Source: Gracilibacillus salinarum (GTDB lineage Bacteria; Bacillota; Bacilli; Bacillales; Amphibacillaceae). Taken from it: a stretch of DNA of 64,000 bases. The stretch's first letter is position 1, and every line of letters starts with the position of its first letter. Position numbers and translations under genes: made by a program. Where the stretch lies: the NCBI RefSeq assembly GCF_022919575.1, contig NZ_CP095071.1:806001-870000 (forward strand), read 5' to 3'. Below the pieces are notes generated by a model that was not told where the DNA came from, ran no database searches, and saw nothing but the letters and a program-made list of their open reading frames with translations. Shown piece by piece: positions 18,150 to 28,819 of this stretch.

Positions 18150-19212
18150 TCGCTTTTACTTGTCTATAAATCATTGGTATTGCTACCCTGCCGACGGCTA
18201 AAAGTGGAACAGCCAGAATCATGCCGACCACACCAACTGTTTTAGCAGCAATAAATAACGTCAAGATAATGTAAATAGGGTGAATATGAATGCTTTTCCC
18301 TACTATAAACGGAGACAGCAAATTGCCTTCTAACACTTGGACAACCATCACTGCCAGTACGACGTATAATACTTTTTCGGTAGAAATAGTAAAAGCAATC
18401 AGTACAGCTGGTATCGCTCCGATAATTGGACCGAAGTATGGTATGAAATTGGTGAAACCGATGATAGTTGCCAACACAACTGTATAACTCATACCGATCC
18501 ACTTTAATAGAAAATAACTGACAAGTCCTACCAGAAAACAAACTAATATTTGACCACGAATATATTGACCTAAACTTTCTTCCATATCTCTGGCTAATGT
18601 TTTGGTAAACACCTGCCAGCGTGATGGAACCAGTTTTAGTATGCTTTTCTGTATGGGGCGGTAATCTTTCAAGAAATAAAATGCTAGAATCGGGATAACT
18701 GCCAGCATGACAAACATATCAAAAAGCATCGGAATGTTTTTTAACAGACTCGTAATTCTTTCACCGATAGATGTCTCAAGGGTTTGAAAGAATTGGTCTA
18801 AATTATCATGAAACCCTTCAGGCATAAAGGAAGTCTGGTCATATAACCCATAAATGAATGAACGATATGCATCTACATATGTGGGCAGATTCTGCTGAAT
18901 ATCCTGAATCTGTTTCATCCAGGCAGGAAAAGACCGATAGACTCCATATCCGACCAGACCGAAAAATAACAGGTAAATGCACACAATCGCAACGGGTCTT
19001 GGTATATGCCAGCTATGGATCTTTTCAACAAGTGGATGTAACAAATAAGCAATCAGACCTGCTATTAAAAATGGTGTCAACACATGAAACGCAATGATTA
19101 ATACATTTTTATAAAAAGGAAAGAGAATATACATTAAGTATAAAAACAATACAGCCAAACATAAAATGACGAGTCTTAGCGCAATACTGACTTTTTTCTG
19201 ATTAGTCATCAC
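18139..19212 (-). CDS. AI-2E family transporter (YrrI-like)
   Basis: 357 residues, about eight membrane helices. Conserved family motifs are FIPYFGPIIGAIPAV and, near the end, LVVQ-like VLEGNLLSPFIVGKSI and PIYIILTLFIAAKTVGVVGM. Members include TqsA (autoinducer-2 export) and Na+/H+ or Na+/Li+ antiporters; the substrate cannot be told from sequence. It occupies the same place upstream of alaS as B. subtilis yrrI. Two bases separate it from the small zinc-ribbon gene upstream, so they are co-transcribed. Confidence 0.85.
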   Translation of the reverse strand: MMTNQKKVSIALRLVILCLAVLFLYLMYILFPFYKNVLIIAFHVLTPFLIAGLIAYLLHPLVEKIHSWHIPRPVAIVCIYLLFFGLVGYGVYRSFPAWMKQIQDIQQNLPTYVDAYRSFIYGLYDQTSFMPEGFHDNLDQFFQTLETSIGERITSLLKNIPMLFDMFVMLAVIPILAFYFLKDYRPIQKSILKLVPSRWQVFTKTLARDMEESLGQYIRGQILVCFLVGLVSYFLLKWIGMSYTVVLATIIGFTNFIPYFGPIIGAIPAVLIAFTISTEKVLYVVLAVMVVQVLEGNLLSPFIVGKSIHIHPIYIILTLFIAAKTVGVVGMILAVPLLAVGRVAIPMIYRQVKAIDR

Positions 19213-19214
19213 CG

Positions 19215-19403
19215 TTAACCTTCTACCCGTCGTTCCTCATCTGAAAATAAATCGTCTAAAGAACTTAAAGTACCATCCATTTCAACCTCATGTAAATGCA
19301 TCATGTTATTCTGAACAGATAATTCGATATAACAATCCCAGCAATAATATTGCTCCGGACCAATAATTCCAATATTTTTACTGCGACAATTCGGACATCT
19401 CAC
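19215..19403 (-). CDS. Small zinc-ribbon protein
   Basis: 62 residues. Two cysteine pairs, CPNC (residues 3-6) and CWDC (21-24), form a zinc ribbon. The rest is acidic and probably disordered (DDLFSDEERRVEG). I do not recognise a named function; B. subtilis has small genes of this type near yrrI. Coupled to the AI-2E family gene downstream by a 2-base gap. Ribosome binding site GTGAGGGAAAG. Confidence 0.7.
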   Translation of the reverse strand: MRCPNCRSKNIGIIGPEQYYCWDCYIELSVQNNMMHLHEVEMDGTLSSLDDLFSDEERRVEG

Positions 19404-19469
19404 AAACTTTCCCTCACTTTATCATTTTTATCTGTCAGCCTGTCCAACTTTGAGGGAAATATACATGAA

Positions 19470-19585
19470 ATTGACTGAAATTTATCAAGGCGCTAACCTC
19501 CCGTAATACCCCTACTTCATGATTCAAGAGATAAATAAGAAGCTAAGGGGGGATAAACGGACGATAACTTCCTGATAAATTTCGC
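19470..19585 (-). repeat. Family B repeat, copy 1
   Basis: From TTTATCAAGGCGCTAACC (about 19477) to GATAACTTCCTGATAAAT (about 19581). This is the reverse complement of the copies at 37560 and 55610. The two ends are imperfect inverted repeats (TTAGCGCC / GATAACTTCC type) around an AT-rich middle. No coding content. Confidence 0.65.
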
Positions 19586-19587
19586 TA

Positions 19588-19624
19588 GCAATCAGTGTGG
19601 GAGGGCAAAACCCCCACTGATTGC
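19588..19624 (-). terminator. Strong hairpin downstream of recD2
   Basis: GCAATCAGTGTGGG pairs with CCCCCACTGATTGC around GGGCAAAA. There is no clear T-run after it on the minus strand, so it may terminate weakly or protect the 3' end. Confidence 0.6.
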
Positions 19625-19633
19625 AGTCTCACT

Positions 19634-22000
19634 TTATACCATAAAATCATAAGGTGAGAAATCTTCCTGTCCGACTTCTACTGAAAGTAACCATTCATCT
19701 GCAGACATTTTTTCCTTTTGCTGTTCACTTTTCACTTCTTTAACTTGAAAGAGTTCATGCAAGAATGGTACAAGGTTGGTGTAGCGCTTATTAGTGTCTT
19801 CCGTGTGAACTCCTTTTAGAAATGCTTGCTTATCTCCACACATCACCAAGGACTGTTTTGCTCGGGTGATACCTGTGTACAGCAGATTCTTGCGCAGCAT
19901 CCGATTATATCCTGCAATCACTGGCATAATAACAATTTGGAATTCACTGCCTTGTGACTTATGAATCGAGGTACAGTACGCATGCATTAAATTCATTAAG
20001 TCCGGCTTCGCATAAGCAACTTCTTTTTCATCGAAACTGACAACTACCTGCTCTTCTTGATCCACATTTTCATCTTTTTCAAAAATGGCAACAACTTCAC
20101 CAATATCGCCATTGAATACACCGTCTTCTGCTTGATTCACCAACTGGATGACTTTGTCACCTTTTCGGAAAACAGTATCGCCGAAAGCCATCTCTCTTCT
20201 TCCCTGCTGGCGAGGATTCAGAATCGCTTGTAATTCCTCATTTAACCTGTGAATTCCAGCTTTTGAACGGTACATTGGCGCTAGAACTTGTATCTGTCGT
20301 TGGTCTACACCTTTATCATACGCTTTTTTGACCACTTGTTTTACAATATCAATTACCTGATAATCTGGACAGGAAAAAAAGTTAAAATCATTTGCCTTCG
20401 ATAAAGTAGTTGATTCCACTTGATTATTTTTTATTTCATGCGCTAGTTGAATAATTTTGGAGCCCTCTTTTTGACGGTAAACTTCTTTTAAACTGATAGA
20501 AGCTACGACACTGCTTTTTAATAAATCAGCAAGTACCTGACCAGGTCCGACCGAAGGCAACTGGTCCTCATCCCCTACAATGATAACTTGCATGTCATCA
20601 GGAATGGCACGAAACAACTGATAAGCGAGCCAAATATCTACCATTGAAAATTCATCTATCACAATTATTTTTCCTGCCAACTGGTTATTTTCATCTTTTT
20701 CGAACGATTCTTGACCATCCCATCCTAATAATCGGTGAATCGTCACACTATCAATTCCCGTTGATTCTTTCATTCTTTTGGCTGCTCTGCCGGTCGGTGC
20801 TGTAAGAACGAATGGAAAATCTTCGTCTTCCTTGTAATCATCTTTATCCAACGATAAGTCATGAATATCTGCATACGCATTTATAATACCTTTTATAACA
20901 GTCGTCTTACCTGTACCTGGACCTCCTGTCAGAATAAAAATCTTCTCAGATAATGCCGTTTCCAATGCTTGATATTGTTCTTTTCCATAGCTTAAAGTTT
21001 CTTCTTCTTCAATGGAACCTACTATTTTCAGCAGTTCTGCATCGGTAAAAGTTCGTTCCTGCTTTTTGTCTGCAATCCGTTTTACTTGTGCACAAAATCC
21101 AGTCTCAGAATAATACAAGGACGGCATATATGCATGCTGGTCAGATACTATAATTTCTTTTTCTTTATTAAGTTCAACGATCTGGGCAGTCATTTTGTCA
21201 ACATCGATGGCATTCGCTTCGCCATCCAACAGTTGATCCATTTCATACAATAAGCGATCCAACGGCAAATAAGCATGTCCATCTTGCACGCTATTCTGCA
21301 GTATATAAACACAAGCTGCTTGTAACCTCGTCGGATGATCATTAGAAATTTCATTTTGCCTGGCGATCTGGTCCGCTCTAAGAAACCCAAAGTGCTCTAC
21401 TTGAAACACAAATTGATAAGGATTCGTTTTTAATGTATCCAAGGTTTCCTCTTTAAAAGCAGTATACATTTTTTGCGCCATTTTCAAACCAAAACCATAT
21501 TTTGAAAGTTCAACAACGATACCTTCGAAACCTTGATTTTCTTGTAAAATCTGATGAATTTTCTTTTGTTTTTCTTCTGGTATACCTTTTACTTTGCGAA
21601 GGACCTTCTGATCATTCAAAATCATCGACAACGCAGTCTCGCCTAACGTGTCTACGATTCGTTCTGCTGTTTTCTTCCCGACACCAGGAAACAGATCACT
21701 AGATAGGTATGCCACAATACCTTCTTTTGATTGAGGTAAAAAGCGTTGATAACTTTCAACCTGAAATTGACGACCAAACCGTTTATGGTCAACCACTCGT
21801 CCATAAAATTCATATGTTTCTCCTGGGTCTAGTCGTCGAAAATAACCTTTAACCACAATCTCATTCTCATCGAAGGACTGATTCGTTTCGAGAACCTTAA
21901 TCTTTGCAATGGAGAAGTGCTCTTGTTTGTTTTCAAAGATCGTATGAATCATCTCACCTTTGATGAAATTTTTTTCTTCTACTGCCTGTTCATTCTCCAT
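19634..22000 (-). CDS. recD2: ATP-dependent DNA helicase RecD2
   Basis: 788 residues, typical for RecD2 of bacteria without RecBC. The long N-terminal region has helix-hairpin-helix segments (LFPGVGKKTAERIVD; VKGIPEEKQKKIHQIL). The SF1B helicase core follows, with Walker A GGPGTGKTTVIKG, Walker B VIDEFSMVD, VGDEDQLPSVGPG, and C-terminal motifs (SIHKSQGSEFQ, LLYTGITRAKQ). A 5'-3' helicase in DNA repair and replication-fork maintenance. 16 bases downstream of the TPR gene, probably co-transcribed, as for B. subtilis yrrB-yrrC. Confidence 0.95.
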   Translation of the reverse strand: MENEQAVEEKNFIKGEMIHTIFENKQEHFSIAKIKVLETNQSFDENEIVVKGYFRRLDPGETYEFYGRVVDHKRFGRQFQVESYQRFLPQSKEGIVAYLSSDLFPGVGKKTAERIVDTLGETALSMILNDQKVLRKVKGIPEEKQKKIHQILQENQGFEGIVVELSKYGFGLKMAQKMYTAFKEETLDTLKTNPYQFVFQVEHFGFLRADQIARQNEISNDHPTRLQAACVYILQNSVQDGHAYLPLDRLLYEMDQLLDGEANAIDVDKMTAQIVELNKEKEIIVSDQHAYMPSLYYSETGFCAQVKRIADKKQERTFTDAELLKIVGSIEEEETLSYGKEQYQALETALSEKIFILTGGPGTGKTTVIKGIINAYADIHDLSLDKDDYKEDEDFPFVLTAPTGRAAKRMKESTGIDSVTIHRLLGWDGQESFEKDENNQLAGKIIVIDEFSMVDIWLAYQLFRAIPDDMQVIIVGDEDQLPSVGPGQVLADLLKSSVVASISLKEVYRQKEGSKIIQLAHEIKNNQVESTTLSKANDFNFFSCPDYQVIDIVKQVVKKAYDKGVDQRQIQVLAPMYRSKAGIHRLNEELQAILNPRQQGRREMAFGDTVFRKGDKVIQLVNQAEDGVFNGDIGEVVAIFEKDENVDQEEQVVVSFDEKEVAYAKPDLMNLMHAYCTSIHKSQGSEFQIVIMPVIAGYNRMLRKNLLYTGITRAKQSLVMCGDKQAFLKGVHTEDTNKRYTNLVPFLHELFQVKEVKSEQQKEKMSADEWLLSVEVGQEDFSPYDFMV

Positions 22001-22016
22001 TCCAAAGCCTCCTAGC

Positions 22017-22682
22017 TTATTGGTTATCTTCTAGCATGATCTCGATTTGCTTTTTGCCGTTTCCTGCTAACAAATGATCTGGCTGAATTTCTAAAGCCTT
22101 ATCAAAGTGGACTATTGCCTGGTCTATATTTTCTTCGAATAAAGAAATAACACCTAAATTATAATGGGCATCACTGTGTACTTCTTGTATTTCGAGCACT
22201 TGATTGAATACTTCTTTTGCACGATCCAATTGTTGAGTTTGTGCTAATGCCAATCCATATTGAAATTGCACATCTGCATCATCAGGGTTCAATTCACTGG
22301 CCCGTTGTAAATATGGCAAAGATAATTTGAATTGTTCATCATATAAGAAGGTCATCCCTAACATAAAGTATGGATCAGCTTCCTCCAATCCAAGATTGAT
22401 CGCTTTTTGAAAGCTTTTTTTGGCTTTTTCGAATTCATCCTGTTCAAAGTAGACGTTGCCTAATCCGTAATAAGCCGTTGCCGCCTCTTGATCTAATTCT
22501 GTACCTTTCAGATAAAAGCGCTCTGCACGTTGATAGTCTTTCATATGTAAAAGCAGATTTCCAAAGTTGATATAGTGTACCGGGTTCTTTGGATCTTGCT
22601 CAATGGCATCGGTAAAATATTGTGCTGCCTCTTCCAATTTTCCTTCTTTCATATATTGAATACCTTGATCGATTTCAGTCAT
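22017..22682 (-). CDS. TPR-repeat protein (YrrB-like)
   Basis: 221 residues consisting almost wholly of tandem 34-residue tetratricopeptide repeats, about six. Examples are AAQYFTDAIEQDPKNPVHYI, AATAYYGLGNVYFEQDEFEK and SDAHYNLGVISLFEENIDQA. Soluble, protein-protein interaction scaffold; partners unknown. B. subtilis YrrB occupies the same place upstream of recD2. Ribosome binding site AGGAGGT. Confidence 0.88.
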   Translation of the reverse strand: MTEIDQGIQYMKEGKLEEAAQYFTDAIEQDPKNPVHYINFGNLLLHMKDYQRAERFYLKGTELDQEAATAYYGLGNVYFEQDEFEKAKKSFQKAINLGLEEADPYFMLGMTFLYDEQFKLSLPYLQRASELNPDDADVQFQYGLALAQTQQLDRAKEVFNQVLEIQEVHSDAHYNLGVISLFEENIDQAIVHFDKALEIQPDHLLAGNGKKQIEIMLEDNQ

Positions 22683-22788
22683 TTGATTACCTCCTGTTGT
22701 TATTTTAGCTCACTCATGAAGTGAAGTGCAACAAACCTGTTAAAATATGTTCTGCGCACGAGTAATTTTCGTAAGTGCTGCATACTTC

Positions 22789-23079
22789 TTATAATACTGA
22801 TTATGTTAACGATGCATCCATTTTGAAATGCAGTTAGAGGTATGATGTCGCTCAGGCCAACCACGGAGACTCCTACAGGAACAGCACGGGCTGAAGGTCC
22901 ACTTTGTCTGTGCCTGTGTCTACAAGTATCGCTTCGAAGTAAGCTTCCGCGACACAAGGCAACAGGCAAGAAATTCAGGTAGCGGCCTAGCTGAAACCGT
23001 GCTTGCGAACGCGGAGTTGTTGGTTGGAGCGATTTACTAGCACAATATAAACACGAAGCAGCTAACATAATCCGTATTA
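22789..23079 (-). repeat. Family A element, copy 3 (one long-apex hairpin)
   Basis: The ends are at 22789-22811 (TATAATACTGATTATGTTAAC) and 23061-23079 (GCTAACATAATCCGTATTA). A single H1 hairpin at 22858-23027 has base CCAACCACGGAG/CGGAGTTGTTGGTTGG. Its apex is the longer type, with TGTGCCTGTGTC and GACACAAGGC arms around GCTTCGAAGT. It has no H2. A frame of 122 codons running through it on the minus strand is not a gene. The remaining bases of the 22683-23299 gap hold only AT-rich DNA and the mnmA terminator. Confidence 0.82.
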
Positions 23080-23260
23080 AAGAAAGTTATATACTACTAA
23101 CAAATATAGATTATGTAAACATTTGAGTTATCCCCTCCCTTGCTACCTGCTAGCAGATTGGCACAAGGATGGTTTTCTTCATCTGTATTATCATCAGTTT
23201 AACTGTTCATGGGCAATATGTAATTCTGTAGATTTTTCCTCATGAATTATCTTTATTGAT

Positions 23261-23293
23261 AACAAAAGGAGACAGCAATTTTTATGCTGTCTC
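23261..23293 (-). terminator. Terminator of mnmA
   Basis: Stem GAGACAGCA / TGCTGTCTC, followed on the minus strand by CCTTTTGTT. It lies seven bases after the mnmA stop. Confidence 0.8.
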
Positions 23294-23299
23294 AATTAG

Positions 23300-24421
<1,122 letters not shown>

Positions 24422-25570
24422 TTAATCAGTTAATCTTCTTACAATGTTCGCAACGATTTCCGCTGCCTCTTTTACATTGTCCGTATTATTAGCTAGTCCA
24501 AAACTAAAACGTATGGAATTAGTTGTACATGCATTCTCTTCACTGTACATGGCACTTAATACATGTGATGGTTCTACGGATCCAGCTGTACAAGCACTTC
24601 CGCTTGATGCTGCCACACCACTTAAGTCAAAATTCGTTAACAATGCTTCCACATTTGCTCCCGGAAAACTGATATTCATTATACTAGGTACCCTGTCGCT
24701 GTTTTCACCGTTTATCGCGTGCGAAACATGGTGATCTCTTAATGTTTGTAAAAATACATTCTGATATTCCTCATATTGCTGAATACGAGCTTCTCGCTCG
24801 TGTTGCGCTAAACGAATTGCTTCAGCAAATCCAGTAATTGCTGCTACATTCTCCGTCCCTGCTCTACGTTTACGTTCTTGTTCACCGCCATGTTGCAAGG
24901 CTTGCATAGTGGTATCAGGGTCAATATATAAGAAACCAAGTCCCTTTGGTCCGTTGATTTTATGGGAAGAAACACTTAATAAATCCAAGTGCAATGCTTC
25001 TACATCAATCGGTAAGAGACCATAAGCCTGCACCGCATCGGTATGGAAATATGCCTGGTGTGATGCTAATAATTCGCCAATTTCTTGAATTGGCTGGATC
25101 ACACCAGTTTCATTGTTTACCATCATAATTGATACTAATATCGTATCTTCGCGCAACGCTCTTCGGACTTGTTCCAGATCAATAACTCCATGTTCATTGA
25201 CGTCCAAATAAGTCGCTTCAAAACCAAACCGCTCCAAATTCTCCACGGTATGCAGAGTCGCATGGTGTTCGATTTTAGTTGTTATAATATGCTTTCCTTT
25301 GTGACGATTCGCCATGGCAACACCAGTTATAGCCATATTATCGGCCTCTGTGCCTCCACTTGTAAAAACAATATCCTTTTCAGAAGCGTTGATTGACTTT
25401 GCTGCAACGGACCGAGCTTTGTCTAATTCCTGCCTCGCTTTTCTTCCATAAGAATGAACACTGGAAGGATTTCCAAAATTCGACTTTAAACTTGCAGTCA
25501 TCACTTCGACTACTTCCGGATGTACTGGAGTTGTTGCTGCATGGTCTAAATAGATAGCTTTCATAGCCAT
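24422..25570 (-). CDS. Cysteine desulfurase (YrvO/IscS type) for tRNA thiolation
   Basis: 382 residues from ATG at 25570 (MAMKAIYLDHAATTPVH), with AAAGGATG upstream. The frame extends 19 codons further into the cymR gap and is not used. PLP lysine in SSHKINGPKGLG, active cysteine in SSGSACTAGSVEPSHVL, and PLP-binding SGGTEADN. Converts cysteine to alanine and a protein persulfide. Between cymR (sulfur regulator) and mnmA, exactly as B. subtilis cymR-yrvO-mnmA. A second, distinct desulfurase lies at 60472. Confidence 0.93.
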   Translation of the reverse strand: MAMKAIYLDHAATTPVHPEVVEVMTASLKSNFGNPSSVHSYGRKARQELDKARSVAAKSINASEKDIVFTSGGTEADNMAITGVAMANRHKGKHIITTKIEHHATLHTVENLERFGFEATYLDVNEHGVIDLEQVRRALREDTILVSIMMVNNETGVIQPIQEIGELLASHQAYFHTDAVQAYGLLPIDVEALHLDLLSVSSHKINGPKGLGFLYIDPDTTMQALQHGGEQERKRRAGTENVAAITGFAEAIRLAQHEREARIQQYEEYQNVFLQTLRDHHVSHAINGENSDRVPSIMNISFPGANVEALLTNFDLSGVAASSGSACTAGSVEPSHVLSAMYSEENACTTNSIRFSFGLANNTDNVKEAAEIVANIVRRLTD

Positions 25571-25583
25571 TTCATCCTTTACA

Positions 25584-26003
25584 TTAAATATAGAACATAT
25601 ATGGGTCCTGTACACCTTTTTCACCATATGTGGACAGGTCTTCTAATGTAGTTGTATCAAGCACATCTTTTACAGCGTCACGGATTCTGATCCACAGTTC
25701 TTGCTTTGCAGGTTCTTCATCTTCAATTCCCTCGACGGGAGTAATTGGGCCTTCCAGAATTCGAATTATGTCTCCTGCAGTTATTTCTGCAGGTTCTTTT
25801 GCCAATACATAACCACCATATGCTCCGCGAATACTCTTTACAAGACTTGCATTTCGTAATGGTGCTACTAATTGCTCCAGATAATGTTCTGATAGATTAT
25901 TTTCCTTCGCAATACTTTTTAATGACATTGGCCCATTACCAGCGTTCTTTGCTAATTCAATCATAATTGTTAAACCATATCTGCCTTTTGTTGATATTTT
26001 CAT
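25584..26003 (-). CDS. cymR: Rrf2-family transcriptional repressor CymR
   Basis: 139 residues, near-identical along its length to B. subtilis CymR (MKISTKGRYGLTIMIELAKN; LSEHYLEQLVAPLRNASLVK; AGDIIRILEGPITPVE; ELWIRIRDAVKDVLDTTTLE). N-terminal winged HTH; no Fe-S cysteines, as in true CymR. With CysK it represses cysteine and sulfur-uptake genes when cysteine is plentiful. Heads the cymR, desulfurase, mnmA run and is divergent from rarA. Confidence 0.95.
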   Translation of the reverse strand: MKISTKGRYGLTIMIELAKNAGNGPMSLKSIAKENNLSEHYLEQLVAPLRNASLVKSIRGAYGGYVLAKEPAEITAGDIIRILEGPITPVEGIEDEEPAKQELWIRIRDAVKDVLDTTTLEDLSTYGEKGVQDPYMFYI

Positions 26004-26195
26004 GGTTTCACCTCATTTTTTCCGTTCGAAATATCTATATACAACATTTGTTATTAGTTGTTATTATAGCATGAATGATATACTAATTTAAGAGTAATCA
26101 TAGCAAGTTACTTGTCATTACATACTTGCCTATATTAAAAAAGCAAAACAAAAATGTCAAGATGCTTGCTTGCAACGGTGAAAGGATGATAGCTG

Positions 26196-27455
26196 ATGAA
26201 TCAACCTCTTGCTTTTCGGATGAGGCCAAAAAATATAGAAGAAGTTATTGGACAACAACATTTAGTTGGAGAGGGACAAATGATCAGGCGAATGGTCGAA
26301 GCAAACCGAATCCACTCCATGGTACTATACGGACCACCCGGTACTGGTAAAACGTCGATGGCGATCGGAATTGCAAATAGCTTAGGAATCCGTTACAAAC
26401 TGTTAAATGCCGCCATTGATAAGAAAAAAGACATGCAAATCGCAGTAGAAGAAGCCAAAATGTCAGGCCAGCTTGTTGTGATATTGGACGAGGTCCATAG
26501 ACTTGATAAGGCAAAACAAGACTTCCTATTGCCTCATGTAGAGTCAAACCTGATTACATTAATTGGATGTACTACAGAAAACCCTTATCACTCCATAAAT
26601 CCCGCGGTGCGCAGTCGGTCTCATATATTTGAGCTCTATCGTCTCGAGCCTGACGATATTAAGGAAGCATTGGAACGAGCCATTTCTGATACAGAAAATG
26701 GTTTAGGAGAAATGGCGTTAACGGTTGAAAGTGCCGCGTTGGAACATTTCGCCAATGCGTGTAACGGTGATTTACGTGCAGCCATGAACGGATTGGAGCT
26801 TGCGGCATATTCCACTCCAAAAAATGGCGAGACGATTGTTATCGATCTCGCCAATGCTGAAGCTTGTATGCAAAAAAAGAGCTTCTCTCATGACAAAGGC
26901 GGGGATGCGCATTACGATGTTTTATCCGCCTTTCAGAAGTCCATTCGAGGCAGTGATGTCGATGCTGCTCTCCATTATCTAGCTCGTTTGATAGAAGCAG
27001 GTGATTTAGAAAGCATCGCCAGAAGAATGCTTGTTTGTGCCTATGAAGATATTGGTTTAGCCAATCCTCAAGCTGGTCAGCGTACATTAGCGGCAGTCGA
27101 AACGGCAGAACGCGTAGGTTTTCCCGAAGCAAGAATTCCCCTGTCTGTTGCAATCGTAGAACTTTGCCTGTCTCCTAAATCAAACAGTGCTTACGTTGCA
27201 CTTGATGCGGCGTTACATGATTTGCGAAGTGGCAATACCGGTGAAATACCTGACCATCTGAAGGATGCACACTATAAAGGTGCTGCACATCTAGGCAGAG
27301 GTGTGGACTATAAATATCCTCATGCCTATGAAGGTGGATGGGTGAAGCAACAATATTTACCAGATAAAATCAAGCATAAAACGTATTATCAGCCAAAAGA
27401 AACTGGTAAATTTGAGAAAAATCTACAACAAATATACCAAAAAATTAAAAAGTAG
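26196..27455 (+). CDS. rarA: Replication-associated recombination protein A (RarA/MgsA)
   Basis: 419 residues, clamp-loader-like AAA+ ATPase. Walker A is GPPGTGKTSM (46-55) and Walker B VILDEVHR. TENPYHSINPAVRSRSHIFEL is the sensor/arginine-finger region, and ARRMLVCAYEDIGLANPQAG belongs to the C-terminal tetramerisation domain. Acts at stalled replication forks. Start with AAAGGATG upstream. Divergent from cymR. In B. subtilis the t6A dehydratase gene tcdA follows; here an rsfA-like gene does. Confidence 0.95.
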   Translation: MNQPLAFRMRPKNIEEVIGQQHLVGEGQMIRRMVEANRIHSMVLYGPPGTGKTSMAIGIANSLGIRYKLLNAAIDKKKDMQIAVEEAKMSGQLVVILDEVHRLDKAKQDFLLPHVESNLITLIGCTTENPYHSINPAVRSRSHIFELYRLEPDDIKEALERAISDTENGLGEMALTVESAALEHFANACNGDLRAAMNGLELAAYSTPKNGETIVIDLANAEACMQKKSFSHDKGGDAHYDVLSAFQKSIRGSDVDAALHYLARLIEAGDLESIARRMLVCAYEDIGLANPQAGQRTLAAVETAERVGFPEARIPLSVAIVELCLSPKSNSAYVALDAALHDLRSGNTGEIPDHLKDAHYKGAAHLGRGVDYKYPHAYEGGWVKQQYLPDKIKHKTYYQPKETGKFEKNLQQIYQKIKK

Positions 27456-27559
27456 TGTTTAATATTCTTATTTTCTGGTCAAACTAGCAGATAAATCAAC
27501 ACATTTTGTTCGATTATCAATCTATTAAAAAAATGCCAGAGAATAAGGAGTGGACATAA

Positions 27560-28282
27560 ATGGCGAAAGTAAGACAAGATGCCTGGTCACATGAAGATGA
27601 TTTATTATTAGCAGAAACAGTATTACGACATATCCGCGAAGGGGGTACACAACTGCAGGCTTTTGATGAAGTTGGTGATAAACTGAATCGTACTTCTGCA
27701 GCTTGTGGCTTTCGCTGGAATGCAGAGGTTCGTCAAAACTATGAACAAGCAGTCCAAATTGCGAAGAAACAACGTAAAGATAGAAAACGAGCTCTTGCCA
27801 GTCAAAATACTGGATTCTCCACAACAAGACCCGCATCTGCAAGTTTACCAAAAGAAGAGAAGCCGAAATCAATTGAGGAAGAAGTCTATTCCTTGCTCAA
27901 TTGGACTTCAAACCGCAGTGAACCTGAACCTCAACCTCAGTCAGTAACAGAAAACTATCAAGAAGAATACAGTTTAAATCTTGACCAGGTGATTCGCTAC
28001 TTACAGTACCTTAAGAAAGAGCAGAAAATGGCACAATCTTCTCATCTTAACCAGCAAAAAGTAGCAGAAGAGAATAATCAACTTATGTTGCAACTGCAGC
28101 AGGAACAAAAAAGAAGCAGCCAGCTAGAGAAAGAGCTTATCACAATGAAGGAAGATTACCAAGCGTTTATGCAAATTGTGGAACGCGCCAGAAAAATGGT
28201 AGTATTTGATGAAGAAGATTCACAGCCAGTGCCAAAATTCAGAATGGACAAAAACGGAAATCTTGAAAAAGTAGCAAAATAA
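27560..28282 (+). CDS. RsfA-family transcriptional regulator
   Basis: 240 residues. The N-terminal SANT/Myb-like DNA-binding domain reads RQDAWSHEDDLLLAETVLRH with NRTSAACGFRWNAEVR. A variable Q/E-rich linker and a long C-terminal coiled coil (about 140-215: QLQQEQKRSSQLEKELITMK) follow. B. subtilis RsfA modulates sigma-F-dependent prespore genes, and YlbO is a paralogue; which one this is cannot be decided. Start with AAGGAGTGG. Own terminator downstream. Confidence 0.85.
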   Translation: MAKVRQDAWSHEDDLLLAETVLRHIREGGTQLQAFDEVGDKLNRTSAACGFRWNAEVRQNYEQAVQIAKKQRKDRKRALASQNTGFSTTRPASASLPKEEKPKSIEEEVYSLLNWTSNRSEPEPQPQSVTENYQEEYSLNLDQVIRYLQYLKKEQKMAQSSHLNQQKVAEENNQLMLQLQQEQKRSSQLEKELITMKEDYQAFMQIVERARKMVVFDEEDSQPVPKFRMDKNGNLEKVAK

Positions 28283-28286
28283 AACG

Positions 28287-28313
28287 AAAACCGGTCATAA
28301 AAACCGGTTTTTT
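28287..28313 (+). terminator. Terminator of the rsfA-like gene
   Basis: AAAACCGGT / ACCGGTTTT with loop CATAAA, then T-run. Confidence 0.88.
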
Positions 28314-28369
28314 ATATTTCAAGGGATATACTCTATTGCTATAAAAAAGTATATTCATACAGTGGTTTC

Positions 28370-28502
28370 TAATAATACAGATTATGTAAAGACATTGTGA
28401 TATTTTTGATAGATTTCATGTGCTCTAATAATTGCCCTGCAGAACGCGAAGTGGTTAAACGAATCGGTAGCCCCGCACTAAAGCTAGACATAATCTATAT
28501 TA
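28370..28502. repeat. Family A element, copy 4 (short, degenerate)
   Basis: Ends CTAATAATACAGATTATGTAAA (28369-28390, broken by mutations) and CTAGACATAATCTATATTA (28484-28502) enclose about 90 bases with a residue of the GC-rich arm (GCAGAACGCGAAGTGGTTAA). A further piece of the inter-hairpin segment, TAGAACAATTGCTATTAGCTG and GTTGTAGCATCTTCCTATA, lies at about 28670-28725. The rest of the gap before the 6S RNA is AT-rich without a gene. Confidence 0.6.
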
Positions 28503-28775
28503 AGCAGTTGTATATTATTTTGCTAGTTAAACAGGTGGACTTTCCCGGTTTTTCTTAATTAAATAAGAGAACTGTTTACTAAAATAGACTGATAGCTAGC
28601 GTTTATACAAAACAAAAAATTCAGTTTTTCTTTTAATCTAATTTTATAAAAATTGCATCTTCCTACGTGCTTAGAACAATTGCTATTAGCTGTTTCTAAC
28701 GTTGTAGCATCTTCCTATAAGCATTTTTCTCGATTTTTATGTGCAACTTAGCAGCTCCATACCTTTCCTATGCAG

Positions 28776-28812
28776 AAAAGGGAGACACCTTTACAGGTAT
28801 CTCCCCTTTTTC
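28776..28812 (-). terminator. Terminator downstream of 6S RNA
   Basis: On the minus strand AAAAGGGGAGATACCT pairs with AGGTGTCTCCCTTTT, loop GTAA. Confidence 0.88.
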
Positions 28813-28819
28813 ATTTACA

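Noticed and set aside
22700..23068. 122-codon minus-strand frame
   Set aside because: It runs through family A copy 3. The predicted peptide (RGSLLRSD..RQSGPSARAVPVG) is a translation of the hairpin arms and has no ribosome binding site; the same peptide pattern appears in the frame at 62950-63186.
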